Positions 44,392-54,439 of a DNA stretch of 64,000 bases are shown one piece after another (positions within the stretch are counted from its first letter, which is position 1; the number at the start of each line of letters is the position of its first letter). The DNA is from Apoda limacodes (lineage: Eukaryota; Arthropoda; Insecta; Lepidoptera; Limacodidae), in contig OX291544.1 in NCBI GenBank assembly GCA_946406115.1, positions 6,510,001 through 6,574,000 of the forward strand, read 5' to 3'. The notes under the pieces are model-generated. The model did not search any database. It was not told the DNA's origin and saw only the letters and a program-made list of their open reading frames with translations. The translations under genes and the position numbers were made by a program.

Positions 44392-45480
44392 AGCCAATTC
44401 TCACTCGATCGAATTGATAACAAATTCGAAATAAAGTACGAATTTAAACTTTTCTCGAAACGAAAATGTAGTTAAGCAATTATGGTAATGTCGAATCCAA
44501 CATTTCTCGAACGCAAGTGCTTCGAGTGGTCGGGACTGTTCTAGGCTACATCCCGCATTCGAATCATGACAAATTTCGTTTAAAATAATTGGGTTCTAAT
44601 CATTAATTCTACTCTTAGCGTAAACTATATGTTCTAAAATCTAAAGAAAAGTCTAAAATGTAAGTCAAAGTAAATAAAAGGGCGTAAAACAAACTAATAT
44701 TAGCAAATATGATGTTTTTTTTACCTTTATTTCTTTCAAAATACAAAATTAGTCTTTGATCAATTGATTGATTAGCCGATTTTTGCATTTATTAAAGTCC
44801 CCACGACAATACTTTTCTTCTATTTCTATTGATTTCCACCGTAACAAATACCAGGCTACATCACATACACTGATAAAAATGTTTGACGTCTGGCGCGGCC
44901 ATCTTAAGTGCTGCGTAGTATTTTAATAATACTAGGTGATAGCTTCATGTGAGAATAAATTAATTAACACAATTACACCTTTGAAAAATAAGAAAAACTT
45001 ATAATTCTCAACCAAATAAATTAATAAAACACTCAACAAAAAAAACAGTGTTTATTTTATTTATGTCCAAATACTTTCCGTTTAAAGATTATAACAATTT
45101 ATCGAAACAGTTATAAACTTAGTTATAATTATTATTTTCTTATTAATAATCATGAATACGCAAGTAAAATGTTGCTTCAAACCTTTTTTTAGTCACCGAT
45201 ACCTTTTTTAATATATTAAAAGAGGCATATTCGAGTAGGCGTTTTTAAAAACGCTCTAAAACTGTGCAACGGAACGTATCTCGCAGCGTAACCGGTTCAC
45301 AGTGGCACCATTTCGACGCTTCGAACAATATTTTGCTCGAAGGTTGTTTCGATTGATAGTAAGAATGTAGCAAAAAATAAAATGATGTTGACGTTCGAAA
45401 TTTTACAGTCGAGATTCTTCTAGATAATCTCTTATTCGAAATTAGTTCGGATGAAGTGAGAATTAGGTCCCTGGGACTAC
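44392..45480. repeat. Possible element with ~170-200-bp inverted arms
   Basis: CCAATTCTCACTCGATCGAA at 44394 pairs, in inverted form, with the complement CCTAATTCTCACTTCATCCG near 45472. Further weakly matching blocks follow inward (AAATTCGAAATAA / AATTTCGAATAAG; TTCTCGAACGCAAG / CCTTCGAGCAAAA). The arms are diverged and the ends not sharp. It fits an old MITE or foldback element. Confidence 0.4.
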
Positions 45481-45875
45481 AACGTACGACATAGGTCTAA
45501 CTAAAAACAAGCTACAAAGCTTAAACTTTAAACAAATTTTGTTTAAATGCGTGGCCCTACAATTTGATTAGGTTGCTGTAATCGTATGCCCAGCTTGTGT
45601 CAGCAAACTCTTCTGACACGGTGGTCAAACATTAAAACTGTAGTCGCCGTATTAAGATGTTGTGGACTTATAATTAGCATGTGGTACAGCGGCGCAGTGA
45701 TTTTCTAATTCGTAAAGATAGTAACAAGCCGTTCAAAAGTTTTTATACCTAACGCTGAGTGACAGAAGCCTGCCAGGACGCCAAAACCAAAAAAATATTG
45801 TTTTCTTATTAATTTTATTATATTTCTTATACAATATTAATAATATAATAGTATAAATATTTTAATTTTCCGTTT
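45481..45875. other. Gene-free stretch
   Basis: Nothing recognised between the inverted-arm element and the catalase 2 3' end. Confidence 0.4.
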
Positions 45876-45881
45876 TTTATT
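45876..45881 (-). terminator. Possible poly(A) signal of catalase 2
   Basis: AATAAA on the minus strand about 100 nt past the stop codon, a usual distance for an insect 3' UTR. Confidence 0.45.
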
Positions 45882-45979
45882 TGAATATATCCTAATAATT
45901 ATCATAAATAATAAAGAAGAAAAACTGTATATTATTAATATGATAAATAAATAAAACAAATATTAATTAGTTAGTTAAG

Positions 45980-47407
45980 TTAAGTGCCATATGACATCGT
46001 CGTAGAATTTAAACCTAATGTTACTGCTACTCTGTATCCTAGATCTACGTGAATATTTGTTAAAAGACTAAGAGCTTTAATTTGAAGAAAATCGGCTGCC
46101 TGCGACAAACTAGCCGAGAGGTTTTCTATCATAACACTCTGTTCATCATCGGTCATGCTGTTGTACAAATCAGTACATTGATCTGTATTATTCGACCTAA
46201 CTTCAAATATTTCTATTAAATCCGGTTTGTTTGTTTCATTTACTGCTGCTGGACCATAGTAGGAATTCGGATAATAATTTGGGTAACCTTCCATGTTATC
46301 ACCAACGGGTCCTGCTCCATCACGGTCATATACTTGAGCTTCCTTAATAGGTGCATTTACTCGAATTCTGTTGAAATTTGCTCCTAAACGGAAAAGTGCT
46401 GCATCTCTATAAGAAAATCGACGCGATTCATACATTTTGTCTGGCGCTCCTAATATACCTGGAACCACATTTGCCGGGCAAAACGCAAGCTGCTCAATAT
46501 CTGCAAAATAATTAGTTGGATTTTTATATAACGTCATTTTACCAATCTCAGTCAAAGGATATTTATCTTCGGACAGCCTTTTAGTGACATCGAACACGGT
46601 GGTTGAGTCGTTGATTGCCTGTTCTTGTGTTAATATTTGTGCATATACAGTCCAACTCGGGTAGCTTCCATTGGCAATGGCGTTGTACAAGTTTCTTCCA
46701 TAATAATCAGGATCTTCACCAGCGAGTCTAGTAGCAGTTGTAGCGTTCATATTTTTGAGTCCACTATCTGTTTTGAAGTAAAATCTGGTAAAGTAACTTT
46801 CACCGTCTTCGTTATATATTTGATGAGTATGAATACTGTTTCCATCCATTGTTGAATAACTGTAAGGTGTCCCTCGGTCTTGGAAGAGCCACATAAATAC
46901 GTTAAGACTTTCAGGATGAAGAGTCACAAAATCCCAAAGCATATTAGGATCATTACAATGAGTAACAGGATTCTTTTTTTGAGCATGAACAAAAGCAGCA
47001 AAAAGAATAGGATCATTGAAAGCAAAAACATCAGTATGAAAACCAGGAATATCAAAATTTCCTTCTTCTGTGTACATTTTAACAGAAAACCCTATAGGAT
47101 TTCGGATTGTGTCCGCACCTCCTTCTGGGGTTACAGCAGGTGAAAATCTGACGCTTACATTGGTTTTTTTTCCATCCTTATTGAATACCTTAGCTTTGCA
47201 ATATTTTGATAAATTATTGGTAACTTCGAAGACACCAAATGCACCGAAACCCTTTGAATGAACTCGTCGTGTAGGAACGTTCTCTCGTACGACGTGTTGC
47301 AGGTCGGCCATCAAAAATAAATTATTCATTAAATTTTTGTTCAATGATGAAGTATCGCGGTAATCAACTGGTGCTCCGTTGCTCGTTGTCAAGTTGGAGA
47401 TAGGACC
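45980..47407 (-). CDS. Catalase-like protein 2, exon 2 (catalytic core)
   Basis: 475 codons plus stop, residues 40-514 of a second catalase-like protein. The exon starts after a TTTTTCAG acceptor with GPISNLTTSNGAP, at the same place and phase as in catalase 1. The distal motif is TRRVHSKGFGAFG (His89), with Thr where the family motif has Glu (ERxxH). The heme-pocket stretch reads GNFDIPGFHTD, so the two usual asparagines are Phe162 and His163. The proximal motif is SRRFSYRDA (Arg368, Tyr372). NYYPNSYYGP and the C-terminal region are conserved. It is more divergent than catalase 1, with an intact frame and no sign of pseudogenisation. Classical catalase activity is doubtful, and peroxidase-like or other heme function is possible. 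The reading frame continues from exon 1 at 54239-54355. Confidence 0.9.
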   Translation of the reverse strand, partial: GPISNLTTSNGAPVDYRDTSSLNKNLMNNLFLMADLQHVVRENVPTRRVHSKGFGAFGVFEVTNNLSKYCKAKVFNKDGKKTNVSVRFSPAVTPEGGADTIRNPIGFSVKMYTEEGNFDIPGFHTDVFAFNDPILFAAFVHAQKKNPVTHCNDPNMLWDFVTLHPESLNVFMWLFQDRGTPYSYSTMDGNSIHTHQIYNEDGESYFTRFYFKTDSGLKNMNATTATRLAGEDPDYYGRNLYNAIANGSYPSWTVYAQILTQEQAINDSTTVFDVTKRLSEDKYPLTEIGKMTLYKNPTNYFADIEQLAFCPANVVPGILGAPDKMYESRRFSYRDAALFRLGANFNRIRVNAPIKEAQVYDRDGAGPVGDNMEGYPNYYPNSYYGPAAVNETNKPDLIEIFEVRSNNTDQCTDLYNSMTDDEQSVMIENLSASLSQAADFLQIKALSLLTNIHVDLGYRVAVTLGLNSTTMSYGT

Positions 47408-48032
47408 CTGAAAAACAAAAATTTTAATCGTGGTGTTATATCATACTACGTTATTATAATAAACATTAAGGCAGATCGCGCATGTCTTAAAAGATAGCTA
47501 AAAGTTAAAAGTTAAAAATAACAAAGCTTCGTTTATCATTTTCGGGTGTAAAATCAATGTTCTGATGACATATCATCATCAATTTAATTTTTTTTTATCA
47601 TATTACTCTAAATACTGTCCCAATGCATTCACCATTTGGCGAAAAAACATAACGACTTGATCTTTAGTATAATTAATTTTTATTACTTATATAAATATGA
47701 AAATTTCTTATAATGAAAGAGAGAATAGATAAAATTAAATTTTTAATAGTGTTTTGTCCACTATTACATATTTCACTCTCGTGCCAATTATAACAATAAT
47801 AATATCATCTCTTGACTGTTACAAGTTTCATAACATCCCAATAATTTGTTATTATTTCGTCACCAGAATTTTAAAAATATATTTAGGTACAATATTAATA
47901 GGTTAAGTTATTACACTTTTTTAAAATCAGGTAGTTCTACAGATCTTATTAATTGAAGGCTAATTTCAATACAACCTATACTCAGTAAATATTTAAAGTA
48001 TGATAGGATACACATGATACTTTAAGAGTGCT
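47408..48032. other. Gene-free part of catalase 2 intron
   Basis: AT-rich intron sequence next to the acceptor. No element is recognised. Confidence 0.4.
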
Positions 48033-48092
48033 TTGTGGTTTATCTAAGGCATTCGACTGAGTCCGACATAAACAAATCATTAATAAGGTCAA
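48033..48092 (+). pseudogene. Tiny RT scrap
   Basis: GGTTTATCTAAGGCATTCGA encodes GLSKAFD followed by a stop and VRHKQIINK. This is the 'DLSKAFD.V.H..L..K' RT motif of a Jockey-like LINE. Too short to place in a family. Confidence 0.45.
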
Positions 48093-48372
48093 TGTTATGG
48101 AATAAAAAGCAGATAAGCAAAAATTCTTAAGCAAACTGCATATGAGGCTTGGACCACGACTCGTACTGATAAAGATCCGAATATTTCTGAGTTAAAACGC
48201 AAATTAAATGCTGCCTCCAGGTTCAGTAAGAAAGCAAGGGCGATAGATCAGATCCATCGAATTACAGGCTATCATTATTACCTCCCTCCTCTCCAAGGTA
48301 ATGGAGCGTGTGATCAATACACAGCTTCTAAGATACCTAGAAAAACACGACCTGGTCAGCGACCGTCAATAT

Positions 48373-48774
48373 TTCTTCGTTCTTTCGACACGTGAGCGTC
48401 TGAATTTCCCACGCGCAGCTGCTGTCTTCCCTTCTGACCCTTACGTAGACGATATTTGTACGGGTGCTTCGTCTGCGGAGGAAGCGTTAGTCCTGAGGGA
48501 TGAGCTAATCGGCTTGTTACGGGCAGCTGGTTATGAATTGAGGAAATGGATTTCCAATCCACCTGCCGTATTGGAAGACTTACCGTCAGAACATCAGCAG
48601 GAGCCCCACCTCTTCCAGAATCCTGAGAATCTCTCCATCGCGGTCCTCGAAGTTCAGTATCGACCAGTTCAGGATATCTTCACTTACTCGGTTGAACCGT
48701 CAGACACAATGAAGAGGTGGACTAAAAGGCTGGTTTTGTCCACAGTAGCGCGTGTCTTTGACCCCAATGGTTGA
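48373..48774 (+). pseudogene. BEL/Pao reverse transcriptase C-terminal part
   Basis: Begins RERLNFPRAAAVFPSDPYVD, then DDICTGASSAEEALVLRDEL and LLRAAGYELRKWISN, up to VARVFDPNG before TGA. This is the YVDD box and following thumb region of Pao-type RT. The open frame happens to continue upstream into the CR1-like segment, creating a chimeric start (MERVINTQLL) that is an artefact of the junction. Confidence 0.85.
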
Positions 48775-49394
48775 GTGGCTCCTGTAGTCTTTTGGGCCAA
48801 GTGTTTCCAACAGGAGCTCTGGTTTTCTGTTCTCGACTGGGATACCCCGTTGACCGGACACTTTCGGACCTTCAACATGTCTCCGTGCCTCGGTCGATCT
48901 TACCCCCAGGTCGTTATCGGGCCAGTCTTCACGGCTTCTCTGATGCGTCGGAATCCGGTTATGCGGCTGTCGTTTATCTCCCCACCGTTGACACCAATGG
49001 TCATGTCCGCGTCAGTCTGGTGGTCGCAAAGAGTAAGGTTGCACCTTTGCGGACCAAATTGACAATTCCCAAGTTGGAGTTATCAGGAGCTACATTGCTG
49101 ACTCGACTCCTCAACCATGTCTTATCCACCTTGGGCCAATTTGGTTCCGTCACGGCATGGACAGATAGCCAAATCCTGATGTCTTGGCTTAAGGCGTCTC
49201 TTCATGCCCTAAAGACCTTCGTGGCCAATCGTGTCTCCCAAATCCAGTCTTTTGCGGTGTCTCTGGATTGGCGTCACGTGCCAGGGTCCTTGAATCCCGC
49301 AGATTGCACTTCACGGGGCATGATTGCCTCGCAAATCATGAATCACCCGCTATGGTGGAGTCCTGACGGACACTTCACCGAACTTCTTGCTTAA
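48771..49394 (+). pseudogene. BEL/Pao RNase H region
   Basis: After a frameshift from the RT part, the frame carries LHGFSDASESGYAAVVYL, KLTIPKLELSGATLLTRLL, TAWTDSQILMSWL and VPGSLNPADCTSRG. These are the four acidic sites of a Pao-type RNase H (D in FSDAS, E in KLEL, D in WTDS, D in PADC), all present. A stop separates it from RT. The next frame (49387-49767) continues with the zinc-binding/linker part and is also broken. Confidence 0.85.
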
Positions 49395-49767
49395 TCGGTT
49401 CAGTTCTCTCAACAAGCTCGTTAGTGTCACCGGTTGGATTAAGAGGTTTCTCCACAACTTAAGGAACAGGTCACAGCCAAGGACGTCTTCAGTCTTGTCT
49501 CCTGAAGAGCGTCAGGATGCCCTCCTCACCTGTGTTCGACTGGTACAGGCCAAGTCGTTTGAGAAGGGAATTCGTATTCTCCGTTCAGAGGAAGGGAAAT
49601 TGCGGGGAAGTCTTGCTCGTCTCAATTTGTTCCTAGACGAGTCAGAGTTTTTGCGAGTGGGTGGTAGGCTTCGCAACTCAGAATTGCTCTATGGGGCTCG
49701 GCATCTTCTCTTGTTGCCCAAGAGCGGTTATTTTATTGAGTTGTCTGATCAGGGACCGCCATGTTAG
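49387..49767 (+). pseudogene. BEL/Pao linker and integrase N-terminal part
   Basis: Open frame with VTGWIKRFLHNLR, FEKGIRILRSEEGK, LRVGGRLRNSELLYGARHLL, the segment that precedes integrase in Pao polyproteins ('RVGGRL..A......HP..LP'). A stop after DQGPPC and worn sequence to about 49905 (including a C-containing zinc-finger remnant) separate it from the integrase core. Confidence 0.75.
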
Positions 49768-49909
49768 GAACTGTCATACTGGCCTCAACGCATTGCTGGC
49801 TTGTCTGCAGTGAGAGTTTTGGATTTTGTCCGCCAGACGAGCAGCTCTGAGCGTCATTTTTAAATGTATCCCTTGTTATAGGTTAAAGGGAACCTTGACT
49901 TAGCCACAA

Positions 49910-50740
49910 ATGGGTGACTTGCCGTCCGATCGTGTCCGGCCCGCTCGACCTTTCGCTAAGGTTGGGTTGAATTTCGCGGGTCCGTTTTTGGTGAAGACGT
50001 CAAGTGTTCCCAATGCCCGACAGGTTAAGGCCTATTTATGCGTCTTTGTCTGTTTGTTTTCCAAGGCTGTGCAACTGGAGCTCGTTTCAGCCCTGTCTAC
50101 GGAGGCCTTTGTCGCATGTCTGTCGCGGTTTGTCAGTCGGCGTGGTCTCCCTCCTTTAATTCGCTCAGACTGTGGCACAATTTTCAAGGGTACAGATCGC
50201 TATCTGAAGAAAGTCCTTCAGTTTTTGTCGGACAATCACACGTATATTGACTCGAAGTTGTCCAAACAGGGCGTGACTTGGATGTTTGATCCTCCCGGCT
50301 ATCCTTCGTGGGGCGGTATTTTCGAAGCAGCTGTCAAGGTCGCCAAAACTCACCTCCGCCGTGTGGTTGGAGAAACGGTCCTCGCGTTTGAGGAATTACA
50401 AACGGTATTTTGCAACGTCGAAGCGGTATTGAACTCACGACCGCTTTGTCCGATCTCGTCGGATCCTAATGACCTGGAAGCGCTAACTCCAGGCCATTTC
50501 TTGATCGGTAGTCCTTTAACCTCCTTGCCTGAATACCTCTTCATCGATGTGTCAGCTAATAGGTTATCGCGTTTTCAGTTGCTTCAACAAATTACGCAAT
50601 TGTTCCACCGTCGGTGGTCTTCGGAATATTTACATTTGTTACAGCAACGAGTTCGGTGGGCGCATAAAACCAACCCCCCGCGCGTCGGAGACCTTGTTCT
50701 CTTAAAGGACTCAAATTTCCGCCGTTGCAATGGCGTTTAG
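49910..50740 (+). pseudogene. BEL/Pao integrase core
   Basis: 276 open codons with PFAKVGLNFAGPFLVK, YLCVFVCLFSKAVQLELV, LIRSDCGTIFKGTDRYL and YPSWGGIFEAAVKVAKTHLR, then LNSRPLCPIS and LTPGHFLIG. Of the DDE triad, the second Asp (RSDCG) and the Glu (FEAAVK) are present. The first site, normally 'VG.D.AGPF', reads VGLNFAGPF, so the Asp is Asn. A frameshift near 50715 ends the frame before the usual C-terminus, and similarity continues past it. Integration activity is therefore lost. Confidence 0.87.
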
Positions 50741-50882
50741 GTCGCATCGTGCAATTATTCCCCGGTTCGGATGGTATCAGTACTAAAGCGTGCCGTCGCG
50801 ACGCTTTCCCGATTGCCAGTTGATTGATGGCTCTGGCTCTGGTTTATCCTCATCCAGACACGGTCTGGCTGGGGCGGGGGCT

Positions 50883-51186
50883 TGTTTAGGCAAGAATGAA
50901 CCATCTAGTTGGTATTCGGATCGGTCGAGCTAGTTCATTCTTTGCATACTCTGTGAGCGTGCGCGCGCCAGCTAGTCACTCATATAATCTTTGGTTGAAA
51001 GGTCGCGGCCGTTGTTTTTAGATCTAATTCTATATTCTATAGTGATAGTGAACAAAGAAACACAAAACAGACATTAACATACACACTACATACAATCTTA
51101 CTCAAAAAACGTTATTACAAAAAACATCTGACGCCAAAAGGGGTAAGTTTTTGTAAATTTAACTTGTGACCCAAAATTTCTTAACA
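50883..51186 (+). repeat. Candidate 3' LTR of the BEL/Pao element
   Basis: Begins TGTTTAGGCAAGAATGAACC immediately after the polypurine-like tract and ends TTAACA, about 304 bp, where the CR1-like sequence resumes. Contains a TATA-poor GC patch (GTGCGCGCGCCAGC). The partner 5' LTR is missing, so the ends are not verified. Confidence 0.6.
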
Positions 51187-52149
51187 TTTTCGGCTACATT
51201 GGTCGTGCAAACATCCCTCGTTTGTGTAGCGGAAAAGCGTGGATAACTTGTGTCTCAAATTAAGACCATTCTGTGCAAGGTCTCTGTCTGTCTCTGACTG
51301 GAGATGGGAAAACTTGGTCCTATTCAACCCTACAAAGTCATAAGTCTGCGCGTTGACCACTAAGATAACCACTTTGACCGTGGTCCTACAATTGCAGTAC
51401 ACTCCCCTCTCCATCTCTAAGAGTATTAGGATCCTTGGTGTTGACATCTCCAGCAATGTTCAGTTCCAGTTTTTTGGAAGACAAGGTGAAGCTGGCATCG
51501 CAAAAACTTGGTGTACTTAACAGAGCGAAGCAGTACTTCACGTCAGGTCAGTCGCAAGTTCGGTTCCATATGGAGAACTGCTGCCATCTCTGGGCAGGTG
51601 CACCCGGATACCAGCTTGGCCCTTTTGACTCGGTTCAACGACGGGCTGTAAGAATTGTCGATGATCCCAAATTCACTGGTCGTATCGAGCCCTTAAGTCT
51701 GAGGAAAGACTTTGCCTCCCTGTGTGTGTTCTACTGCTTGTAAAATGGGATGTGTTCTGAGGAATTGTTCAAATTATGTCCACGGCTACTTTTTACCATA
51801 TCACCGCTTGCCATCGGCAGGGAATTCATTCTCAACCAAAATGGTCGCGTACAATGCGGTTTCAGAGGAACATCCTCCCATGAAAGCTAGGGTTGTGTAA
51901 TGAGCTCCCTGGCAAGGTTTTCTCTAAGGACTAAAGTATCGAGTTCTTCAAGGAAGAAGTCATTAGATTTTAAAAGGCTGGCAGCGTGCTAATGATACCT
52001 CTGGTATTGCAAGCGTCCATAGGCCACGGTGGTCGCTTACCATTAGGCGGACTGTAGGCTTGTTTGCCACCTTAGTAGTTAAAAAAAAAACTCTCGATCT
52101 CTAGAACTGCTACACGAGAAACAGTGTATAGAAAATAGATATCATTGGT

Positions 52150-52400
52150 GAAAAATATTTGGGATCAGCGCTCACTAGGGCAGTCCCTCAGCGAATTCTT
52201 TGTTATTTTATATCTCGCATTTACAATAATAAACTCCTATATCTCGTTACAAAACATGACATTGTATTATTTGCTGACATCTCTTTGCTATTCAAAGTCA
52301 AGAGGCAGACTAAGGTTGTGAATTGGTTTACTTCTAAAACTCTATACTAAACATACTTCAGACATTCCAAGTAGCAACATCTACAAACTACAAAAATAAA
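52150..52400 (+). pseudogene. Jockey-like RT fragment
   Basis: Encodes a worn RT core: AVPQR (from GVPQG), then YNNKLLYLVTKHDIVLFADI (an 'FADD' box reading FADI), SLLFKVKRQTK and VVNWFTSKTL. It belongs to the LINE type seen at 26085-27205. Truncated on both sides. Confidence 0.65.
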
Positions 52401-54238
52401 AGCTAAGGCGATGCTTGCTCAACTTTACTGGGATGTGTTTTTTAATATATTAAGTATCTGTACCTTGTAGTTTTACCCGCATTATAGATCGATAATCTGT
52501 GCCAATAGCAATCCGCGGCCTGGACTGGCCATACGGGCCGAACACCCAGTAGGCCGGTCAGAATATTCGGGAGCAAAAGAAAAAAACCAAAGCAAACTAA
52601 AAGTCAACTAAACAGATAATTCTGCACTTGAATATACCCACCTTGTATGTAAGATAAACACTATCTATAAGCATACGTTTGAAATACCTACGGATATAAT
52701 ACTAGCACTACCTATGTACTTATGTAAGAGACCGCCACTGACGGATATTACTGTCAATTTAACTTAAATTGTTCTCAAGGTATTGTTTATAAGTATCAAC
52801 AAAATCTTTTATATTTATTAAAAATTGCATCAAAAGTTTGACAAAGACAGACAACATTTTACATTTTATTTCCATTGCAAATTGCAAAACAGTCCGATTA
52901 CGAGAAGATGGACAAAAGGTATTTCAAAGAATTATAGCAGATGGTCAGACATACGACATTTTCTATATTACATTGCAACAAAAACCCAATATGCATCCAA
53001 AACTGCAGCACGATCCTATAAAGAGAAGTTGTTCAAAGTTGACTCAAAGAATTGACTCAGGCAAAAACAACGAGGCAAGAAAAGAGACAGTACTTACAAC
53101 GTGACAGAAAACTTGAGTAAAAAATAAAAAATTAAAAATCCCGACTGCAAAAACATTGAGAACTAACAAAAATAAGCAGACGGAACTCATTTTAAGGTTT
53201 ACTTAGGTAGTATATATAATATACTGTTAGCGATCTGTACACTTTTTGAACTTGCTTTGAAATGAGTCTCGTCGGCTTATAGTTCTGTTTAGTTCTCAAT
53301 ATTTATCTATTTATTTAATTCTTATTTTTATTTAGGGCTTTTTAGTGTTATTTTTTTTCCAATTTTCATTTAACCCACGCTTTACTGTTTTATTATAAGC
53401 GTTATATATTTTTGTTCTTACCTAATTAAGCCTTTTATTTTGATACCCAACTTCTATGGTCTTAAAAAAATATTTTTAGCCCGCACAATAAAGCGCACAA
53501 AATCACCATTTCGTTTTTTTTTTTAATTGTATGTACCGAGTGTCACTCAATACATAAAATAAATTAATAGTTTGATATACATCATTGTAAAAAATGCCCT
53601 TTAAAGCACTATCACGGATATGCTTCAGCTTCGGATAAGTCGTAAATTAATAGCACTAAGAACTTTGAAGATTTCTTTGCCAAAACTTTTAAAAACAGTG
53701 ACATGGGATCAGTTTAGGACTTTTTTCTATCAAGATCATTAATCGTGTTTTCACGGTTTTCAAGGTTTAAACCATATCCTGAAAAACTCAGTATTTAAAT
53801 TTTAGTCGGATTTGCTCAGCGGATCCGGAGAAACTTTTGTCAAAAAAAAAATTAAATTTAGAAAGAATAGCCTCTTAAAGTGAAAGCTTTTAAAAGTGAA
53901 CTAAATATGATGCCTCATTTACAAGCGTATTTTTCCTTTAGGAGAGCCGTCTGTGTTTAAAATGCCCGGGTCGGTTTTGGGTCCCAGTCCGGCATTGGCA
54001 ATCAGTTAAGTACGAACTACATGTACAACAAACTTTTCTGACGCGGTGTATGGTCGCTAGTGTCGTTTAAGTTCATTCTGTTTCAATAAGGCGGTTGTAG
54101 TTTGTATTTTTGATCAGAAAAGTTTTTTTGCACTTTAAATAATTGATACGGAACAACTGTTTAGTTTATAACGATAAAGCAACAGACAAAAAACAAATAT
54201 ACCTTTCCTTTTTTATTATGATAAAACTTTGATCTTAC
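52401..54238. other. Gene-free part of catalase 2 intron
   Basis: No gene is recognised. Two overlapping plus-strand open frames at 52825-53104 (one with REDGQKVFQRIIADGQTYD) have a coding-like look but no similarity I can name. They may be a transposon scrap. Confidence 0.35.
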
Positions 54239-54355
54239 CTCGAGCTCTTTCTTGAAATTTAAAAGTTGTTGCGAAGTCAGATCCTCCGTCGTCTCGTCAG
54301 CCAGGACAGTCCATCTCAGGACAAGTAGAGCCAAAAGAACACCTATCCTAATCAT
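54239..54355 (-). CDS. Catalase-like protein 2, exon 1 (signal peptide)
   Basis: 39 codons from ATG at 54355 to ...QQLLNFKKELE, ending at a GTAAGA donor in phase 0. MIRIGVLLALLVLRWTVLA is a clear secretory signal with likely cleavage before DETTED. LTSQQLLNFKKEL parallels DPASQQILKFKDK of catalase 1. Joined to GPISNLTT at 47407 it gives 514 codons. An in-frame TAG five codons before the ATG fixes the start. The open frame continues into the intron, which is not coding. Confidence 0.9.
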
Positions 54356-54367
54356 TTTTTCTTTATT

Positions 54368-54437
54368 CTAAAAATAAGATGTTAAGAATGAAAATGTAAA
54401 CATATAATTATAATGCGAATTAAAAAAAGAAACTCAC
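54368..54437 (-). other. Possible 5' UTR intron of catalase 2
   Basis: On the minus strand CTC|GTGAGT (54437) and TTATTTTTAG (54368) could bound a 70-bp intron ending just before the start codon. Position and consensus are plausible. No other support. Confidence 0.3.
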
Positions 54438-54439
54438 GA

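Larger units (their letters stand above)
48373..51186 (+). mobile_element. 5'-truncated BEL/Pao LTR retrotransposon
   Basis: Same-strand domains in order: the end of RT with the Pao-type active site PYVDDICTGA (48440), RNase H, then an integrase. A purine-rich tract (GGGGCGGGGGC) follows just before a candidate 3' LTR. The 5' LTR, gag, protease and most of RT are missing. The element is GC-richer than its surroundings and than the other Pao remnant at 12-17 kb, so it is a different family. The right edge coincides with resumption of copy I. Confidence 0.9.
48133..52090 (+). mobile_element. CR1-like copy I, plus strand, hosting a BEL/Pao element
   Basis: The left piece (48133-48372) covers the linker and early RT to CGTCAATAT, with an internal deletion at about 48237. 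The right piece (about 51187-52090) resumes near CGTGCAAACATCCCTCG and runs to the 3' UTR and A-tract, with several small deletions. About 400 bp of the retroposon is missing between. The BEL/Pao fragment fills the gap. It lies antisense to catalase 2. Confidence 0.87.

Noticed and set aside
48301..48372. MERVINTQLL... as the start of a 157-residue protein
   Set aside because: Chance in-frame junction between a CR1-like fragment and a BEL/Pao fragment.
52825..53104. Two overlapping frames of 76 and 88 codons as a gene
   Set aside because: No recognisable domain, no partner exons, and they lie in the catalase 2 intron. Kept only as a remark.
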